A stretch of DNA of 64,000 nucleotides from assembly GCA_001792895.1 (NCBI GenBank), contig MARA01000003.1, positions 2,046,001 through 2,110,000 of the forward strand, given 5' to 3'. The notes beneath the pieces were generated by a model. It was not told the DNA's origin, did no database searches, and saw only the letters and a program-made list of their open reading frames with translations. Position 1 is the stretch's first letter; the number at the start of each line of letters is the position of its first letter. Below, in pieces: positions 23,297-35,280 of the stretch. The translations under genes and the position numbers were made by a program. This DNA is from Lentinus brumalis (taxonomy: Eukaryota > Basidiomycota > Agaricomycetes > Polyporales > Polyporaceae).

Positions 23297-23749
23297 GGCA
23301 TGCCAGGAGACCGCACTCTCTACTTATGCCGACTCGGTCTGGTTTTCTGGCCGCTGCTCGGCTTGTATAGTGTCCAGAATGGACGAATGCTCGCGGTTGA
23401 ATTCGCGTGGAGGGGCGGTGGGCACGGGTCCCTGTTCCTCGACCGCGCGAGGCTTGACAGCACGGTCGTTTTAGTCGTCAGTAATGCGCACCGAGAGCTC
23501 AGACACGGCCGCCAGGATGCTGTTCCCCTGCTTCGCTGCTTCTCTGAAAGTGATTCTGCGCGAGCACCGAGACGCGAGGTGAGGTGTTAGGAGAATGAGG
23601 CCGCGGAGGCAAACTGGGAATGGCGTGAGGGGCGTGGTGAATGGCAAAGGGCGTTGCGCGCAGGCGCGAGCTGCGAGCGCGCCCTCGTTCCTCTTCCTCT
23701 CTCTATCTCGCACTGTGCTGGTCCCATCTCGCCCTGCTCTCTCGCCAGC
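23297..23749. promoter_or_regulatory. Divergent promoter region ABD1 / 249-residue gene
   Basis: 453 bp between divergent start codons. A pyrimidine-rich block at about 23690-23720 (+) precedes the + strand ATG. I see no TATA box. Confidence 0.4.
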
Positions 23750-24555
23750 ATGGCGACTTCCCCTGCGGCTCCCAGCGATGCTCGCGCCCCCTGCGGAGTC
23801 CTTCGCGCACATCATGTCCCTTACATGTACTGGTATGAGTATGCTCTGCGCTACCATGGCTCCAAGACCGTCCTCTTCGCTCTTTACCTGCTTGTCGACT
23901 CCGTCCGGGAGGCGGAGAGCTGCTTGCGTTCTCAAGGCTGGACAGACGCCAATCTACCCTCGTCCAATCCCCAGTTCTACGACCCCGCCGTGGACGAGCA
24001 CGTTGTCTTGGGCCGGGGCGACGACATTGCGCTCAAGGTCGTACTGATCTCCTCACACAACTGGCCCGGTATAGTTCCTCCAGCCGACGAGCGCGACGAA
24101 GCACACTATCCATCCCTACCGCAGCTCTACAGTGCACTTGCCCATCGTTTCCTCGATACCGACTGCCCCGATTTCCGCAGATACCTCCTCATACAAATCG
24201 ACTACTTGTGCCAGGACTGCCCGGCACTCGCCTCTCCGACATTCGTCACCGAACTGCCGTCAGACATTCAGCAGTTTTATCTTGACTGGCGGTTGAGATC
24301 ACTGAGTATGCTAAGGCCCGAGACGATCCAGCATCTGCGCGACATCAGAGCTCGGGCCCGTCGCGGCGAATGGACGCTCATGTACGAAGGCACCGCGGAT
24401 CTGGGAGGGTGGAAGATCGACCGCACATACGAAGGAAAACTGGTAGCGATGATGCAGGCCAGGGAAGCGGCGCGCAGCGCAGTTCAGGTGAGCTTTCTAC
24501 TCGTTGCTGGGTCGAGCTGAGAATCAATGCTAAAATTCGACAGGGCATGGAATAG
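23750..24555 (+). CDS. Conserved-looking hypothetical protein, 249 residues
   Basis: I do not recognise the family. Two exons, 23750-24487 and 24544-24555; the second adds only Gly-Met-Glu before the stop. The frame runs 246 codons without interruption in exon 1 and its composition matches a globular, helical, acidic protein: YMYWYEYALRYHGSKTVLF, SALAHRFLDTDCPDFRRYLL, CQDCPALASP and a C-terminal YEGKLVAMMQAREAARSAVQ helix. There is no signal peptide or clear membrane span. The start ATG opens MATSPAAPSDARAP. The donor after CAG is GTGAGC. It is divergent from ABD1. The tiny last exon is uncertain; without splicing the frame stops at 24520 after ten extra residues. Confidence 0.7.
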
Positions 24556-25467
24556 TTTCGTCTCCTATGCAGACACTGACTGGCCTATTGACGTGCAGAG
24601 AGGAGGAATAGTTGCCAATGTTCACTTCGCGAGATCGGTTCAGAGACCATAGGATTGCCTGAGCGAGGTTGATTTTGTCCTTCGCAGTCCACGTCATGTC
24701 TCACCGTTTGTGCAGCCGAAGTAATCCCCTTGTGGTCTAGTAGGACAGAGCGTCATCCGTGGATTTTGAGCGAGGTCATACGAATGTCGGCCAAAGATGA
24801 CATCGAATCACTGCGATCAGCCATCTGGGAATTGTCGTGTTTTCAGTTCTTCGTTATGGACATCCAGGCGGCGTGCCACCATCGACATAACCAGCCTCAC
24901 TCCCGCACCCGTCGATCGTGTACTTAATCACGTCCGAGGATGGCGTTAACCATAGCGCCGGCGGAGACCTTCATGTCATTGCTCACGCGATAACGCAGGA
25001 GAATGAAGGCCTTCAGCATCAGTGATACTCTTACGAATTGGTGCTGGGGCGCAAAGCACGGACTCCATGGACCGCAACCACTTGTGTACTTAGCCGCATA
25101 GTAGGAACATTGAAAGAGGCTTGTCTAGAACAAACATTACACCTAGGCTTGCGGTTTATTCTGCAGTTGATGAAGTCTGAATGGCTCCAACAGTCTGGCT
25201 CATATTGCTGGCTGTTTAGACTCTATCTCTAGATCGTGGCAACAGGCTGGCAATAGAGCAGGCGGCTTGTTCCCCAGCTAAGTACTGTAGCTTCCGGAGC
25301 GCTTAACTTACCGGATATGGTCGAGCAGATTTGCTTTGCCGCGAATCTAGCCGAGCTCTGCGTTCTCCTCCTCCTCCTCCTGCGGTAGCTACTACTCGGC
25401 CGACGGCCGCTCGCCTACAGCAACTTCAATCACTCACACTTGTTATCATCTCTACTGCTACAAGACG
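24556..25467. other. Intergenic region, nothing recognised
   Basis: About 910 bp. A stretch at 24728-24750 resembles a tRNA A box (GTGGTCTAGTAGGA) but has no matching stems or B box. A (TCC)n-like pyrimidine tract at 25362-25379 lies about 90 bp upstream of the BCP1 start. Confidence 0.4.
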
Positions 25468-26633
25468 ATGGCGAAGAGAAAGCAACAGGAAGACCGACCG
25501 ACCGACGGCGATGAATCCGACTCCGACCGCGTATGGTCTCCTCCTCCTCAGCGCCCATTGCTCATGTTCTCATCGCTGCTATGGACGCCAGTAGAGTCTC
25601 GTCGATGTCGACTTCGAGTTCTTCGACCCCAACGCGGACATTGACTACATAGCCCTCAAACGGCTCCTCACGCAGCTGTTCAGCGCGGATGCGGAATCTT
25701 TTCCCCTGCAAGACCTCGCGGACCTCATCCTCTCGCAGCCTTTAGTAGGAACCACGGTCAAATGCGATGGACGGGAGAGTGATCCGTACGCGTTTCTTAC
25801 TGCGCTGAATCTCAATGTGCACAAGGTATGAGTCTCATCGTGTCAGCTGGGTTATAGCGATGAACCTCCGCGCTCTGTAGGACCGGCCGTCCGTCCAGGC
25901 ACTCATCTCCTATATCCTCGAGAAGGCCTCTTCGGATTCAGTCCTACACTCAAAACTGCAGGCCCTCCTCGGTCCCAATGGCATCTCTTCCTCAGAGCAT
26001 GTCGGGTTCATCTTCTCGGAGCGACTAATCAACATGCCCGTGCAAATCATGCCGCACATGTACCGGATGCTTGCGGACGAGATTCAGTGGGCTCTCGACG
26101 ATGTACGTCTCTCTTCCACAATCCTCTCCCATCTCCCCTGCATATCCCCCGAACCGCCGCGATGTGCATATTGGCCATCCAAGGCTGCTAGGGTGCTGCC
26201 TGTATCTCGAACTGCAACTCATCTCCCCGCCTCTGCAGAACGAGCCATACGACTTCAAATACTTCGTCATCATCTCGCGCGTGTATCGCTTGTCAGCAGA
26301 AGAGGCGGCCGAACTGCACGCCTCTTCCCCGCGCACAAAACGGCAGAAACAGTCCGAGGCTCCTCCGGCTGCTGGTGTATACCCCTTCCATCCGGAGGAT
26401 GACTACATTCGCAAGGTTCGTCCACACAGTCTCTCCGCATGTCTATCGTGCTGATCTGGGGTTGCCCTCGACAGTTCGCGACTCACACGTTGGACTATAC
26501 ATTCACACACGCGCAGCCTCGGGATGCTGAGGCCTTCGGATTGGACACCGGTGGGCGTATGATGCTTGTACCGGCGGCCCGGCTGCGCAATGTAGCGGTT
26601 GCGCTCGCAGAAGCATACCCGCAGCCTTCGTAA
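25468..26633 (+). CDS. BCP1: Bcp1/BCCIP family nuclear protein
   Basis: Homologue of yeast Bcp1 and human BCCIP, which serve in ribosomal protein uL14/Rpl23 chaperoning, nuclear export of Mss4 and, in humans, BRCA2-linked functions. Five exons (25468-25530, 25595-25825, 25881-26102, 26239-26415, 26475-26633), all in phase 0, give 283 residues, the expected length. Family blocks are VDVDFEFFDPNADIDYIALK near the N-terminus, VGTTVKCDGRESDPYAFLT, GFIFSERLINMPVQIMPHMY in the middle, and EPYDFKYFVIISRVYR. The N-terminus (AKRKQQEDRPTDGDESDSD) is basic then acidic, fitting a nuclear protein. It is convergent with VPS35. The family assignment is firm; which of the known roles applies here is inference. 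Confidence 0.9.
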
Positions 26634-26920
26634 CTCAGCCCGCCGTTTGGCTTGTCTCGTAGCCTCGAGCACTCTGCCGCTTCGAGTCACACATTTCATG
26701 CACGACGTTAACAAACGAGAAATTAGAAGCAACGAGGAAGTGCATTATATACATGAAAGACATAAAGGTATCTACCAGCCGCAATACACAACATAGTATA
26801 CGGATCGCCACGCAGAACCAACTTGCAAAGTCCAATCCGTCCACCCGCCGCATTCACCTGCCCAAAGATGGGCGCCAGTCCTACTCCTACACAGAAAGCT
26901 GGGTGCTGGATGCCCGTCGC

Positions 26921-29900
26921 TCATCGTGTCGGAATGCCCATCTTGAGCACCGCGCCGACGATGTCCACGTCATCCCACCTCGACTCGGTCGTGTCTGAGC
27001 TGGCGGTCTCTGCGGCAGCGGCAGCAGCGGCCTTCTTCGTCTGGATGTACATGAGCGTGTTCCGGAAGTGCCTGTTGATCATCTCGGGCGTCTGCACCCC
27101 CTCGAGGATCCCTGGCGGCGCGCGTTGTGTTGGGTGCACGTCGGGTGAAGCAATGTTGTCGATGGAGGACGTGATGAGCTCGACAAGACTGTTGACGAAT
27201 TTCGGTGTAATCTGGGGGGTATGCCATCAGCAGACCGCGCGACGATACGGGCTAAGTATGTGAATTACTTACTGCTGGAGCACCGCGGTCGAGGTAGTAC
27301 AGATACTGGTCGAGGGTGTCGCAGTAGAGTTGGATGGTAATAATCTCTTCTGTCGCCGAGTTAGCGATCCGGAGCGCCTTCTGCAGACACTCCAGAACAC
27401 GCTTGCTGTCCTGTAGAGGGTACTAAACAACCACATTTAGCTTTCCCAACCAATTGCAGCATCACAAGGAGAGACTCACAGCCTTCTTCTCGCTCTCCTC
27501 CTTCGCGCCATTCTTCTGCTCCGTATCCTTCGCTTCCTCAGGGACATCCTCTTCAGGCGACTCCTGCCACCACAGGTGACTCGCGAGGTTAACAGCGCTG
27601 GCCTGGTGGGGCTTCTTGAGCAGCTTCGCGCCATGAAGTGCGGCCTTCGTAATGAGCGTGTCATAATTGTCCTCGCTGAACACCCGCGCGCCTTGCAGCG
27701 TGCCGATGATGAGGGTGATCGCCTGCAGCTGCGCCCGGCTCTCCGAAATGCACTCCTCGTAGACAGTAAACGCCTCGACGTACATGTCGTACGTTAGGTC
27801 CTCGAAACCGCACTCGTCCGCAATCTGCGCGGCGAGGAGGAATAGACGCAATGCGATGGCAGGAGCGTCCACAGTGGTGTAGAGGATCGAGTTGATCTGT
27901 CGTACGAACTTGATGATCGTCGTCACCTTGGACTTCCAGTCATCCTCCAGGTGTTCACGGTTCTTGTACCGTCGGCACAACTTGATGGCGGACGTGATGA
28001 GGGCGGGGTAAGTGAAGCGAATCCTCTCACCGCCCGTCTCGAAGTGTCGTCGCGCGGTTTGCAGTAGCTGTCACGCGAGTTTAAGCATCGGCGCGGGGGA
28101 AGAGGTAAGACTAGCGTACCTCAAATTGTACGTCGAGATTGTCGGAGCGGAACAGATGCACCATACGCGCAACCCAACCTTGTTCCTCTGCCATCTCTTC
28201 CCGTTCGTGTTGATACGGCCCTCTTCGTGGATCCTTCCCACCCATAGGTTGACTATGTGCCCCAGGGCCCGTGCCTGCGTCCGCTTGATCACGAACGAGG
28301 ACGTGACATAGGTCGAGGATACCATTGACATCCTCCGGCGTCTCAATGACCGTCTCGTTCTTGAGAACAGAAGAGATGAGTGAGTGAGCGAGTGTACGCC
28401 GTGTTGAGTATGGTTGTTGAGTAAGGAGTGCAGAGTATTGTTGCAAAGCAAGGAGCGTGAGCACGGATTGGTACGAATTAATCGGCGCATTGAGGAGCGC
28501 CGACATGTTCGCAATGGTTTGGGGATGGTGGAGGTCGGGGCTATAGACTAGGTCTCAGATGCTGCTACTTATGTTTGTGGATGCTTCACTGACCTGTCTG
28601 TGAACTCCTTGATCTTCTCCGCCGCAAAGCCAAGGATCTGGTCGACATATTCCAGACGGTCAGGATAGCAGCTCAACGACAGGTTCGTCAGCGAGACCAG
28701 GAGGGCAGTGATGTCCTGTATTGAGAGGTCTGGACGGGCCTGAGGTTCGGGAGTCAGTCCCAGGACTGACAGGACGCCGGTGTGTACTACGCACCTTTAT
28801 AAGCTCGACCACTTGATGCCAGAACACCTCAAACAGCTGCACGTTCTCAGGAACACCTCTGAATTTCTTGACCTGCTCCGGCTTCGCGACCTCCTCCTTC
28901 TCCTGCTCCTTCTCCTTCTCCTTGCCCTTCCCATTCCCATTCCCATTCGTCTCCGTCTCGCCACCTTCCGCGGAGCCATTCAGCGTTGGCGAAGTTGGTT
29001 CAGGTTGCTCAGACGCGACAGGGCTGGTGGGCGCAGAACCCCATTCGTTGCTCACAGGCGCAGACTCCGTGGTTGGGGAGGTGGCACCGTGCCCGTTCTG
29101 CCGTGTCCCGCGGGCCTGCTTGACGCGCTCAGCGAGGCGACGAGCAGCAGCCTCTTCCTGTCGCTTCGTCTCTTCGGGATCCTCGTTCTCGGCTTCGCGT
29201 GCTGCGTATGCCGCGAGCCGGTCGATGAGGGCAATGACAATCTGCTTGATGTTCACTTTGGGGTGCAGTTGTGCGGTAGCGGAGAGGAAGGGACCAAGGG
29301 TGTATAGGTGGAACTCGTCCGTGAATACCTGCAGTCATCTCTGCATATGCTCAGGTGTGTGGGAAAGCGTGAGCCTACGCACCTGGATGACCACCTCCAT
29401 CAGATATTCCTGAGCGATGACATCCTTGCAAACGACGATTTGCTGCAGGATACTGGGGAGGATGTTGGTCTGATACATTTCCAGGTCGACGCCCTCTAGC
29501 TGACTGAGCCGAACCAGGTTTGTGCCAACGAGGATACGAAGTTCGCGTCGCTCCATCTCACGCTTCTCGCGATCTCTCGAATGGCCCTGGTGCTGGAGCC
29601 GTACCCATAGCTTGTTCATTTCAATGAAGTTCGTGAGCACGAAGGTGATGGAGTCTTGAAGGTTGCCCTTCGGTCTGCCTCAGGTCAGTCTCGGGAGTTG
29701 CAATTAGAGAGGCATAGCAACGTACCCAGCATCGTCTCCAACTGGTAGATGATCCCTCGTCTGCCCGCTGAGGTAGTGGCGAAGGAACAGTCCTCTGATT
29801 GGATGCAAGACTCCCCGCGACATCTCGAGCATATCCTTCATGACCTCCTTCACAGGTGCGTCGGGGATTGACATGTAGACGGAGCCGACCGTTATCATGA

Positions 29901-30344
29901 GGTAGAGTCGGGGCACGATGTTGCCGGCATATTGTACAAGTTCATAGAGGTCCGCGAGGTGGTGTCGGTTTTGGACGTGCGCGTCGTATAGATAGTTGGA
30001 TAAATGACGGAGTGCATCAAAGACAGCCATGTCTACGGTGGATGTAAGTCCTGGGCTTGCCTATATAGAATAGACACACGCACATAGCTCATAGTACTGC
30101 TTGGGTGAGAGCGAGGATGTCCGAAGCTCCGCCAACATCAGACTCGCGCTCTTGAGCGCGTCCATCAACTGGTCCAGCTCCTATGGCAAAAACACGGCTG
30201 TCAGGAAGCAAAAGCATAGTCAGCTTGTCGAGTACGAACGAGATGTCGCTTCATCTGCTTGTCTTGCAGCTTGACGATACTGAGAGACTCGCTGAGGAGC
30301 TTGCCCTCCTCGACTGGCGCTGCTTGTGACGCCGTCGTAGACAT
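26921..30344 (-). CDS. VPS35: Retromer cargo-recognition subunit Vps35
   Basis: Large alpha-solenoid subunit of the retromer, which recycles receptors from endosomes to the Golgi or plasma membrane. About ten exons join in frame from [17 protein letters not shown] at 30344 to KMGIPTR at 26921. The N-terminus carries the strongly conserved Vps26-binding block, visible as [14 protein letters not shown] and [18 protein letters not shown] with a nearby [14 protein letters not shown]. Middle solenoid repeats include [20 protein letters not shown]. An insert of about 110 residues, Glu/Lys/Gly-rich (28880-29110), interrupts them and looks disordered. The C-terminal solenoid has [20 protein letters not shown] and [12 protein letters not shown], plus an Ala run. 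Convergent with BCP1. VPS27 at 56-58 kb acts in the same endosomal system. Confidence 0.94.
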
Positions 30345-30830
30345 GGCTGCAGACCCTGAGCGAGACCAGACAAGCTGACAGAGGCGGTCGGAAGGGAGGA
30401 AGGGGAAGTGAGTTAATGGGAGGGGATGGAAGTGACGCAGCTCTGGCTAAGCCGCGCGCAGCCAGACGCAGCCCGCGCGCTACTCCATCGGCAATGAGCC
30501 AGCTTTCGAAAACACAACCACAATCACAGCGACACTAATCAGAAAGCAATCGCAACGCGCGACGTGTGATATTGTCGACCACTTCGAATCTGCGCAACGT
30601 GAGGTGCAACTACAGACTCTGTTCAGTGACTGCCATGGGAGTCCCTGCCAATGGGCGTCTAATGCATCCCACAGAGTCACGTGAGGCGCTCTACGTGTCG
30701 CGGGGCGCGTCTGGCTTGGCACTCACCTTCCTCTACTCCTCCTCCTCCCTCTACCGTCTCCCGGAGTTCGCAGTACGTATGAGGGACTGTGTGCTGCACA
30801 TGACTGTGGGCTGAACTCTGGGAACAGGTC
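30345..30830. promoter_or_regulatory. Divergent promoter region VPS35/WBP1
   Basis: 486 bp between divergent starts. It is mixed in composition, with a short purine-rich part at 30375-30430 and a CTCCTCCTCC stretch at 30732-30745. I see no clear TATA box. Confidence 0.4.
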
Positions 30831-32437
30831 ATGCGCTTTCTTCGGCAACTGCTGCTACCAGTGCTAGCCCTGGCCAGCCTTGCGTTGGCACGGTCAAGCA
30901 CTGGAGATTCCGTACTCATCCTCCTGGACCCCTCCTTGAAAAAGGAAGACTTCTCAGTGTTCTTTGGTGACCTTGAAAGTATGTGCTACTGTAACTTGAA
31001 TTGAATGTGCTCATGACCTTGTTGTAGAGAAGGGTTACCAACTAACCTTCAGGTCACCCAAGGACGCAACACCGGAGATCATCAAGGATGATGTTGCGCA
31101 GTTTGCGCATGTCGTTGTCTTTGCGCCGAACACGAAGAGTGCGTCAACTTGCCTTCCTTGTATTCTCCTGTCCAACCTTCCATAGGCTTCGCTGCGGATG
31201 TCACGCCCCAGTCTCTCGTCTCGCTGCTGTCAAAGAACACCAATCTCCTGCTCGCTCTGTCGCCAAAACAGACCCCTCTGTCGTCGCTCGCGTCTGAGTT
31301 CTCCCTCATCCTCCCACCTCCCGGGACGCCGCTCGTCTCCCACTTCCCTAAGCGTGACACCCCCCCTACCGTCATTCCCGTCGACGTACCTGCCACGCAC
31401 GACATCATCTCTCCCAACCTCTCGCCAGTATGGTTCTCTGGCGTGCCACAAGCGCTCGGAAACAATCCCATGCTCGTTCCTATCCTGAAGGCTCCCCCGC
31501 AAGCATTTGCATCGGACGCGGACAGCGACAAGGGTGCTGATGCCTTGGTCGAGGCTGCTGAGAAGAGCGGCGAGGGCTTGTGGGCAGGGAGCTCGCTCAG
31601 TCTTGTTACTGGCTTCCAGGCACTCTCTAACGCGCGCGCGACATGGCTGGGCGGTGTGGAGCTGTTCAGCGACGACTTCATCAACAAGGAAATCTCCAAG
31701 TAAGCGAGTCATTCGCTCTACAGTCGTCACACAGTTGAGCTGACCTGAATGCAGGGGTGTCAAGTCAGGCAACAGGCAGTTCGCCAGCGACGTCGCTGCG
31801 TGGACGTTCCAGGAGTCCCATGTGCTCCGCATTGACTCTGTTGAACACCATCGCGTCAACGAGACGCTCCCTCGAGAGACTTATACCATCAATGACCGTG
31901 TCGTACGTTCCTCTGTCAATTTATACGTTGGATATCCCTCACAGTCGTCCCATGTAGACGTATACCACATACATCTCGAAGTATAACCCTGAGTTGGATC
32001 TCTGGGAGCCGTATTCCGGCATCAAGGACATGCAGCTCGAGTTCACGATGCTCGACCCGCATATCCGCACCTCACTGCCCCCATCGCCGGTGAGCCGGGC
32101 AAGTACTCGGTCACCTTCCGAGTACCGGACAGGCATGGCGTATTCAAGTTCGTCAACGACTACAAGCGCAAGGGGTGAGTATCCGCATTTCCGCCTACGA
32201 TGGCTTTCTGCGTGCTCATCTGGTCGGTCTCTCCACAGCTGGACATACCTTACGAGCAGCACGGTTGTGCCCGTCGTTCCGCCACGGCACGACGAGTACC
32301 CGCGCTTCCTCAGTGCAGCGTGGCCGTACTACGCTGGAGCGTTCAGCACGAGCGCTGCGTTTGTTCTCTTCGTCACGCTGTGGCTCGCGGGCGACGACCG
32401 CGAGCCCAAAAAGAGCAAGGGCGCGAAGGCGGAGTGA
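30831..32437 (+). CDS. WBP1: Oligosaccharyltransferase 48-kDa subunit Wbp1/OST48 (one-base frameshift)
   Basis: Essential type I membrane subunit of the ER oligosaccharyltransferase. Residues 1-20 form a signal peptide (MRFLRQLLLPVLALASLALA). The lumenal domain shows VLILLDPSLKKEDFSVFFGD, FAHVVVFAPNTKSF and NPELDLWEPYSGIKDMQLEF. The last exon holds one membrane span (YYAGAFSTSAAFVLFVTLWL) and a Lys-rich cytosolic tail. Between MLDPHIRT (about 32070) and VTFRVPDRHGVFKFVNDYKR (about 32110-32170) the frame changes by one base, beside CCCCC at 32078-32082; one more C restores it. The following 64-nt intron (32175-32238) is GT-AG and correctly phased only after that repair. Unrepaired, the frame reads through the intron and by chance regains the C-terminus. 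The rest is intact. Confidence 0.9.
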
Positions 32438-32659
32438 GCACGTCTTTTACATGCATTGCGTTGCAGCTGTTGTCCCTCTCAGGCTTGTAATACGGAGCAG
32501 ATACGTCTATTTAATTACTGTATGCATCCGATTCGCCGGCATTCCCCGGAAGCAACGGTCATGCCAGCTACGGTGATAGTGCATACGTACAGTCCCTGGT
32601 TGAAGTCCACGTCCACAAAATCCGTTTCTCGACCGTGATCTTCAAGTGCTCCCCTCACC

Positions 32660-33690
32660 ATGTCCAGTCTGCTTACAACACGACCTTCCGCGCTCCGAGA
32701 ATGCGACCATTGTGATGCTCCTCAGAGCGCAAAGCGTCCGCTGAGGCGATGTGGAGGATGCATACAGACAATGTACTGCAGCAAAAACTGCCAAAAAGCC
32801 GCCTGGCCACAGCACAAGTCAGTTCACTGCTCGCTCTGCAACAATACACAGACCACGGCGCTGACATGATCCTCAGGATCCTCTGTCGCGCAAACGCACA
32901 TCTTTGGGGCGAACAAGCGGTTTCAGCCATATCTCAGTCTTCGTCGTTTCCTTCGGTCACCGCATACTGCGACTGTATCTCAATTTTTGTGGAGACGCAC
33001 GATTGGGCTCTCAAAGCGATCGCTCGAGTCGCTATCACCCTCGAGGGCGGCATCGACTGGTTCTTGAACCCTCCCAAGGTCCTCTGCATCTGTCTAACCC
33101 CGGAGGATCCTCAGCCTGTCGAAAACGCAGGGGAGAGCAGCCGCATGCCGACGTTCAAGTTTCACAGTCAGAAATTCGTGGTTTCCGAGGACCTAGCAGG
33201 CAAACCTCGTTCCCCCAACAATTGGGACCGCCAAGCACCAGTCCTTGCGGAGCAGGAGGAGAGATTCCGGCGCATAGACCCGGACCACTACGTCGGCAGC
33301 CTTCCCGTCTGCTTCAGCGTCGTGGGCGTCGTGGGCGTGCACCATCTTCGCTTGTATCCCCAGTTCCCACGTCCGAGCAACGTTTCCGACCCGGCCATCG
33401 GCGACCTCGACAAGGAAACGCTCCTCGAGGACGCGTTTATGCTCTTCGCTGGTAGCATCGACTTCTCCTACCCGCTCAGGGAGTTGGAAGGTGGCAGCCG
33501 TCCGATCGCGGTGCCCGGTCGCGTGGTGCGGACTCGCGGAGGGCGGAGCTGGCAGGCTATCTTCACGGACTGGAGCGAGTACCGACGCGGCATACATGGC
33601 GGTCTGGACACGATCCTCGACTTACTGCGTACCACCAACATGCGCTTGGATGACCTCATGGCCGCCGCGTTGGCGTTTGAGTGCATTTGA
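32660..33690 (+). CDS. MYND-type zinc-finger protein, copy 1
   Basis: Two exons (32660-32817, 32877-33690), phase consistent, 323 residues. The N-terminal MYND finger has all eight ligands: C15, C18, C31, C34, C40, C44, H52 and C56, the last supplied by exon 2. The remaining 265 residues are acidic and of unknown fold, with VTAYCDCISIFVETHDWALK, HHLRLYPQFPRPSNVSD and a C-terminal LRTTNMRLDDLMAAALAFEC. MYND fingers usually mediate protein-protein contacts with proline-rich partners; large families of such orphan proteins occur in mushroom genomes. It is paralogous to the gene at 41271-42352: the finger, the intron position and phase, and the C-terminal WSE-type block agree. Function unknown. 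Confidence 0.85.
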
Positions 33691-34689
33691 TGCATGATTG
33701 GTGCGTTAGACGTCCTCGAATTACCGCTTTGACGTTCGTACTAACCCTTCATTGGCTGGTTCAGACTTGATCACAACGGCTCTTTCTCATACCTATATGT
33801 CAGGGACTCGTTCACCTGCACGTAGCTCGGAGAAATCCGTGGCGTCCGAGAGCTCCAGCTGGTCAACCTTCGGCAACATTCACAGGAGTTCGTCAGTTCA
33901 TGCTTCGTTTCTTGGTACTCTTACCGCTGCGCTGTCGAGTAGCTCTGTTCCGCTTATATGGCTTATCGTACTTGCGATTGTCACAGGCAGCGTTCTTACG
34001 TGCAGTACCCATCCCGCACGAGTACGTACCCTCCAGCCATGTCCGTAGCGTTGTTGCGCGACAAGAGGATGCATGGGAGAAGAGACGCAAGAGTATACAC
34101 CGCGCACGTTACACAGCAACCACGGACCGCAGGGCGGAAAGGGTAGAGAGCTGAGGGAAAGCACACACTCCCGCGGACCCTGGCAGTCTCCGCCCGGCCC
34201 GTCGTCTTGCTCGAGGCATTTGGGCCACCAGTACCCGCTGATTCGGTAGCAGTTCATCCAAACTGGCACTTGCATAGTATCACGAACAGGTCTGCACCCC
34301 CCCGTCACGTCTGCCGGGTCTCCTTTCGCCCAGCCCGCGGCGAAATAGACGGAAGAGTGCATGATGCGTACCTTCCATAGCCACCACGAAGCGCTGCATG
34401 AAGACCGTAGAGCACGCAGGAGTAGCCACCCTCCCACGTACCCTCGCAGTCTTCATCCCGCGCGCCGTGTCGCCGTGGAATGTACGATAACGCAGGCCAT
34501 CAGCCCTTTACGCTGTGCACCCGGACCACTTAGAAAGGCAGAAGTGCCGTATCGCATGCACGAATAGAAGAAATTCAACCGAGGCAATGACCGAGCGTGA
34601 CGAAGGATTGAGCCAGAGAGTGCATGACAGCGGGAAAAGACGAGTGGAGAGGAATCGAAGTGGCCGAGAGAGGATAGACAAACCGGACG

Positions 34690-35060
34690 AAACGAGACGA
34701 GGATGCAGAGGGGACGCGGACGGGGAAAGAGAGAGAGGGAGGGGACGGAAGAGAGAGCAGGCAGAGAAACGAGAAGGGACGAGAGAGAGGAGAGAGCGGA
34801 GAGGCGAGGGAGAGGAGGAAGAGAAGGGAGAGAAGGGAGAGAAGGGAGAGAAGGGAGAGAAGGGAGGAAAACAGAGAGAGACAGAGAGAGGACTCGGACA
34901 GAGACAGAGAGAAGAGTGAGAGGAGTGAGAGATCAGAGAGACAGAGAGGAGTGAGAGGAGAGGGAGACAATGAAAACAGAGCAGAGGGAGAGAGGAGAGA
35001 AAGCAATAACCGAAACAGAAAGAGAGGGAAAAGGGACACCAAGACGAGCCAGCTACCAGC
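34690..35060 (+). repeat. GA-rich low-complexity tract
   Basis: About 370 bp of nearly pure purine on the + strand, made of GAGA, GGGA and CAGAGAGA words with only scattered pyrimidines. Such tracts can form triplex structures and are prone to sequencing and mapping errors. Confidence 0.8.
34821..34865 (+). repeat. Five tandem copies of a 9-nt unit
   Basis: GAGAAGGGA repeated five times without mismatch inside the purine-rich tract. The 9-nt period keeps reading frame, but no gene appears to use it. Confidence 0.85.
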
Positions 35061-35248
35061 CAAGAAGAGATTCCAGAGCCAGAGCCAGAGACCAAGAGAG
35101 CACAGACATCAGAGCACCAAGCCACCAGAGCGAGCCGAACCAGAGCGGATATCCGATACGTAGCCATCCAGGTCTTCAGACGTCACTTGATGTTCGTGGT
35201 CTTCGCGCACGCAGCTTGATGTAAAGCCCGACCAATGCCAAAGGCAAT

Positions 35249-35280
35249 CTACCTGCGAACGAAGCTACCTGCGAACGAAG
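35249..35280 (+). repeat. Perfect 16-nt tandem duplication
   Basis: CTACCTGCGAACGAAG occurs twice head to tail (35249-35264 and 35265-35280). It may be a simple replication-slippage duplication or, speculatively, a binding-site pair. Confidence 0.8.

Noticed and set aside
16892..24555. Biosynthetic gene cluster around the FAD oxidoreductase
   Set aside because: Neighbours are housekeeping genes (MSH4, ABD1); there is no backbone synthase, transporter or cluster regulator.
24721..24800. Possible tRNA-Glu-like gene (GTGGTCTAGTAGGA)
   Set aside because: Only the A-box-like word is present. There is no B box with GGTTCGA-type sequence at the right distance and the acceptor and T stems do not pair.
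33898..34437. 179-codon Cys-containing minus-strand open frame, considered as a small secreted protein
   Set aside because: The N-terminus is not a convincing signal peptide, Cys spacing is irregular and overlapping frames on the other strand are equally open.
34508..35167. 219-codon minus-strand open frame of Leu/Ser/Phe
   Set aside because: It is the complement of the GA-rich tract; its composition and lack of motifs show that it arises from base composition.
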